DNA from: Thunnus maccoyii | Taxonomy: Eukaryota > Chordata > Actinopteri > Scombriformes > Scombridae | DNA length: 64,000 nucleotides | Assembly (NCBI RefSeq): GCF_910596095.1 | Contig: NC_056554.1 | Location: 5,332,001-5,396,000, forward strand | Reading direction: 5' to 3' | Part shown: positions 59,395 to 64,000 of the stretch, one piece after another | How the letters are laid out: each line of letters opens with the position of its first letter | Position numbering within the stretch: the first letter of the stretch is position 1 | The notes under the pieces: generated by a model | The model's database searches: none | What the model saw: the letters and a program-made list of their open reading frames with translations, nothing else | What the model was told of the DNA's origin: nothing | Program-made: the position numbers and the translations under genes

Positions 59395-60519
59395 TCAATG
59401 ACTTTGCTTGTCCTCACGCTTGTCTGAGTAGAGAGCTCTCACTCTGCCCATATTTCCTTATACCAATCGGCCTATTATCGTCAATGAAAACGTTACCGAG
59501 ATATGGTCTGCTTTTCTAGATGATCTTTGGTTAGACTATGCAGCAGCTCGACTGCACGTGAGGTACAAGGTCCACATGGTGCCAAATGATCAGTTTGATA
59601 ATAATTAAGTGGATTTACATGGTAGTGTAACTCATACATCTATTAAATATAACTATATAACAATATTTTCATGGTGTGCAGTGTTCATTTCAAGCCTTGC
59701 GCTCATTGTCTTTACATTAGTTTGCATATTAAAAGGCTGCTACACAAGCAGTTACAATATAAAGGACCTGCATGATTTGGGATTACGATCTTTGTGTATC
59801 ACAGATCTGTGTTGCAGAACAACTAATCCATTACTCAATTGACAGAAAAATAATTACCAATTGAATAAAAGGTCATTTTAGCTCATTGCTTCTCAAATGT
59901 GAGGATGTGTTGCTTTTGTTTTATATCACTGTAAGTGCAATCATCATTTCTTTCTCTCTAGATTTTTGGACCATTTCAGGATGTCAACTTGTACTCAGGG
60001 AAATTGTGATAGTCAATTTTCCACTAATATGACATTGTATTGATTTAACAATTAATCAAAAAGAGATTGTTCAATAATGAAAATAATCAGTTGCAGCCCT
60101 TAATGCAACCTGACTAAAAACATGACAAGAAATAAGATGTAAATCCCTTTAATAAAACTCAATGAAACGCAGTGTAACAAAGGAAAAGAATCCAACATAA
60201 AGCAAGTAGATAACATTTACAACCACAAAAGAAAAAAAAAACCTGTACAACTCTAAATGCCTGGAGTCACTTCTATTTTTTCCAAAGATTTTTTAATTAA
60301 CCATTTTGTGATGACAGGGAAAATTTGGGAGTTTAGGGGCAAGAGGGGTAGGGGAGGCATGTACTGTGATTTTATCTTTTATTTTCATTTTTTCAAATAC
60401 ATGAGTGTAATTTCATACACAGATGTATGCTTCATCAACGTGGCTGCTGAAGATATTTTTTAAACCTGCTGCTGTAGCGTACAGCAGGAGGAGGATGAGG
60501 TGGGCTGTGGCCAGGAGTG
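59395..60519. other. Spacer between cskmt and otub1
   Basis: Contains the probable cskmt promoter and a partial copy of a dispersed teleost repeat (about 59.87-60.11 kb). No coding exon was recognised. Confidence 0.4.
59870..60110 (+). repeat. Dispersed repeat, partial copy
   Basis: CTTCTCAAATGTGAGGATGT and the end AAAATAATCAGTTGCAGCCC match the layout of the 63.5-kb copy. It lies between cskmt and otub1. Confidence 0.5.
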
Positions 60520-63371
60520 TTATTTGTACAAGATGTCGTAATGGCCAGGTCTATACAGGAGGAAGATGCGTGGGTCGCCGCCTTCGGGGAAGACGTGGTG
60601 ATTGACTGTTCCTCCTTCTCCTCTATCCATGTACTCCACAAGGATGGATACGTTCAGGGCCTGGGCTAAGGCGATGATGTGAATGTGGTCACTTTCTTTA
60701 GACATTGGCTCTACCTCCTTTGGAAAAAAAAGAACAAAAAGAGCATTAAGTGTGAGTCTGTTTTCACTGTTAAACATTAATGGTTAGACACTGTGATCAT
60801 GTACTTTTCTACCTTTGTCTAGTTGACTGTGTACTCTTTTTTTTTTTAACAATGTTCTACATATGCATTAGAAAACAAGCATGTTCTGTGTTTTTATAGT
60901 AGAACCTGTGCAACTCCTCTTAAACCACTTAACATCTATCAGCTTAAGTGGAGCAGCTGCTTAAAGGCATACTGGATGAAGCTGGTGAGATTTAAACTCA
61001 TTCTTATAACACGTTCCCAACCAGTCAAATGACTGGCCAGGTATGGAATGAGTACTAGAATATCGTACTCTAGCACAAGTATTAGTATTTGACATAAATA
61101 GAAAAAAAAATACTAATTAAAACTACTTGATGACTACAATAAGAGGAATTAGAAAGGCAGACTATTTTAGAGTATTCATTAAGTAAATAATAGTAATGGA
61201 CAGTTACTGTAAAAGGGGCTGTTTGACATACTGACCTAACATGTATGTATATGGCCTTAAAAGCCACCCCTCTATAATTCAGTGACACTTTCCAAGATGA
61301 TGACCTCCTTTTCTATTAAAAAAGCTTTTCCACAGACTGTGTCAAGAGGGAAATGGTTGAGACCCAGATATTTTTTTCCTCAGGAACTTAAAGTTCATTT
61401 TAAGTTCATCAGTGCGAAAATAAAAAACCTACTTGCTGACAGAACTCCTTGACAGAGCGTCCTCCCTCTATGAAGTGCTGAAAGAAGCCATACTCTCGCT
61501 GCAGATAGCCTGAGGTGAGCAGCCGCAAGTAGACGACCACGTAGTCTGACACATTCTGGTCATTGAAGGAGCTCAGCAGCTCCTGCAGGCTCGGCTGTTT
61601 CTCACACAGTTCGATCAGGTCCATGAACTAGGAGGAAAGACGTTATTTTCATCGTTAGATTGATATGTACAAGTCCAGCAGGCCAGGTTATGGTCCGTCT
61701 GGGCAAAACCTGTGTGTGTCTGCTCCAGCTGACCAAATACACTGTACACTTTGACAGATGACCATTTAAGCTGGCAAAGCAACAAACAAATTACAATAAA
61801 CTCTAATCAAAACAGCACATACTACCAACAGCATTTTTGAAAGCTACTTCACACTAAAAAAAGTCATAAATTCTGTTCACTTCAATGAACAAAATAATCA
61901 TCTCATACCATTTGCTACTTCAACTATGAAAAATGTCTGTATTTAGGTTTGTCAGTTAGCAATAAATAATGTATTTTTTCTTGTGCAGGAAACTCACAGT
62001 ATTGTGGAAGTCTTCAATGGTAAACTCAGTGAATCCTTCGTTAACCAGGTCCAGTTTGCTTTTAGCTGCAACTGCTTTGAACCTGAAGAGACAGAAAAAC
62101 ATGTATGTAGTAACTGTGAATATTACAGCCACAACAACACAATTTAAAGAGTACATCTGGAGCATAGTGCACACTATTTCTTTTTATTATAACAAACATA
62201 CACAATTGTATAGCAAGGTACTATTTACACGTGTCAGATTTGTGTAAAACTATTCAAATAAATGTATGAAATCAGCACCCAGTGCAGCCATGACAAGACA
62301 ACACTGAGCTAAAACGGACTTTAATAGTCCAAGATGACATGAGTGTGAACCTGAGTCTAAGGACAGATAGCTACCACAACCCAAACAGCAACCACTATGG
62401 CACTCACTTCTGTAGTTCTTTGCTGTCATCTAGCAGGGACTCAAGATGTGCGAAGCCAAAGGCTCTGTAGAAACAGTTCCCATCTGGTCGCGTCTTACGA
62501 ATGTACGAGTATTTTTTGTGTAGGTCCTGCAACAAAAAAAAAAACAAAAAAAGAATGATACCATACTGTAAAATCAGAAGTTAAAACTGTGTTTGAGTAT
62601 GTAAACGTTTTTGTTTTGTGACGCCCTGGACTGCGGAGGAAATGCTCCCTGATGTGGGTGCAGTAACCTGAGAGCAGGTGGTGTGGTTTGACTGACCTTG
62701 ATCTTGAGCTGATAAACTGTGTCTTCCTCTGCGTACTCCCTCTGCAGCACAGACAGGTCCTGTCTGTCCGACACTAAAGGGTTACTGTTGGCTATCTAGA
62801 AACCCACACACAGAAAATCAAAGTAAGAACATGCATAGTAAGATATTTAACTCATGTGGACTGTGCTTGTGGTCTTGACAAGAGTTCGAATTTTGACCAA
62901 CAAAAAGGACCAATGTATTTATACATGTCATTATACAGAACATCTACTGCACTCTTGGATATTATGTTGGTTATAAAACAGCTAAATCTACTATTATATA
63001 TTATATTATAGCTGTGCAAACACATTTCATAGTTACTTTAACAAGTCAAGGTGTAATGTTGTGATGGGAAGCTTAAAAAGGTTGCTGCATTTTCATAAAA
63101 CAAAGATCAGCAGGTCATGAAAAAACAGTTAAATAAGGGCAAATCATTTAGGCATCAATGTCCACACATCAGCTGGGCTCTCAGGATGCTTAACTGTGGA
63201 AAAAGTGACTGGATCTTGTTACTCAGGGGCAGAATTATGGCAAGTCATCTTTGGTTATGTTGCCTGTCAAAATGAAAGTAACTCTAGCCAATAAAAAAGG
63301 ACTTCTCACCTCCTGCTGAATTCTGTCCTGTTGAGCAATTATGGCCTCGTCATATGCGAGGCAGTTCACTC
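60520..63371 (-). CDS. otub1: Otubain 1, OTU-family deubiquitinase (5' end outside window)
   Basis: Exons in transcript order: 63371-63310, 62795-62697, 62526-62408, 62082-61998, 61627-61433, 60717-60520. Phases agree; 252 residues lie in the window, and the first exon (about 19 residues by comparison with the 271-residue human protein) lies beyond 64000. The OTU catalytic centre is intact: Asp and Cys in RPDGNCFYRAFGF and the His in RPGHYDILY at the C-terminus. The N-terminal helix GVNCLAYDEAIIAQQDRIQQ, used in mammals to block E2 enzymes, is present. In mammals OTUB1 cleaves Lys48-linked ubiquitin and inhibits UBC13/UBE2D without catalysis, in cytosol and nucleus. Zebrafish has two otub1 paralogues; I cannot tell which this is. 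Alternatives such as otub2 are excluded by length and the N-terminal helix. Confidence 0.96.
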
Positions 63372-63484
63372 CTGTAAGACAAGGGGGACAAATTCATTTG
63401 GCTTCAAGAGTAGATATTTAAAGTGGAGACCACCCACCATGATGGTTGAGCTTGTACAAGGCCAATAATGGATGACACCATATT

Positions 63485-63830
63485 AGAGCTGGATTGATTA
63501 GTTGATGAAGTGATTTGTCCAAGTTAATATGCAATTATTCTGATAATTGATCATTTTTCAAGCAAAAATGCAAAAATTTCTATGGTATCAGGTTCTCAAA
63601 TGTGAGTTTTTTGCTGCTTCTTCTTGACTTTACATGACAGTAAATTGAATATCTTTAGGCTTTGGACTGTTGCTCTAACAAGACATGTGAAGACATCACT
63701 TTGAAGTCTGGGGAACTGGGATTAACATTTTTCACTGTTAACTGATTTTCTGTAGACCAACTGATGAAACGAGAAAATAATCAGCAGATTAATAAATTAT
63801 GGAGGAAAAAAAACATTAGTTGTAGCCCTA
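63485..63830 (+). repeat. Dispersed repeat, nearly full copy
   Basis: Begins TAGAGCTGGATTGATTAGTT and ends AACATTAGTTGTAGCCCTA, with GGTTCTCAAATGTGAG and GGCTTTGGACTGTTGC inside. Ends are partly complementary (AGCTG..GATTAGT against ATTAGTTGTAGC), as in a MITE. It lies in otub1 5' intronic sequence. Confidence 0.6.
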
Positions 63831-64000
63831 CACCATACGAATTGTTTAATGAAATATGTGGCAAATGGATTCAACAATCTGCAACAGATCAGGGTCAGTG
63901 TTTATGAAGCCTATCAGAATATAAAATTGGTAAGTAAAACAGAGCAAATCTGATGAAACAACGTACAAAATGCATAGTTTGCTCCTTTTGTTTTTTTAAT

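Noticed and set aside
59609-59842. A small membrane-protein-like frame with a hydrophobic segment (SSLALIVFTLVCILKG)
   Set aside because: It is 77 codons, lies in A/T-rich spacer, has no splice partners or family resemblance, and A/T-rich DNA often yields such frames by chance.

Overview
The window is vertebrate nuclear DNA from a ray-finned fish, most likely a percomorph teleost. Genes are split into many exons with GT/AG junctions, (CA)n/(GT)n microsatellites are frequent, and several interspersed repeats resemble families common in percomorph genomes. The species cannot be named from the sequence. I reassembled six protein-coding genes by hand, checking reading phase at every coding junction.

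Layout. (1) About 175-35,705, minus strand: rasgrp2 (CalDAG-GEFI, a Rap guanine-nucleotide exchange factor). Fourteen coding exons lie at 22,668-175, a probable 5' non-coding exon ends at 35,705, and the last coding exon(s) lie beyond the left edge. Its introns hold a disabled PIF/Harbinger transposon, two copies of a TTAA-bounded MITE and several microsatellites. (2) About 35.6-38.1 kb: a moderately CpG-rich head-to-head interval. (3) 38,116-46,310, plus strand: complete alpk1 (alpha-kinase 1) in 13 coding exons, with a broken antisense LINE in intron 8. (4) 48,787-50,922 and 52,494-56,127, plus strand: two tandem ependymin-like secreted-protein genes with six matching coding exons each. (5) 57,352-59,394, minus strand: cskmt (METTL12), the mitochondrial citrate synthase lysine methyltransferase, in two coding exons around a LINE-like insertion. 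(6) 60,520-63,371, minus strand: otub1 (OTU deubiquitinase), complete at the 3' end; the first coding exon lies beyond the right edge.

There is no operon logic here; these are independent genes. In human, RASGRP2, CSKMT and OTUB1 all lie in 11q12-q13, so their co-occurrence looks like retained vertebrate synteny, while alpk1 (human 4q25) and the ependymin-like pair sit among them. The most informative observations are a fish RasGRP2 C1 domain with the canonical diacylglycerol-binding pattern that the human protein lacks, the duplicated ependymin-like promoters with a degraded TATA in the second copy and a perfect CRE in the first, and the structures of the inactivated mobile elements. I found no evidence of a novel multi-gene system.
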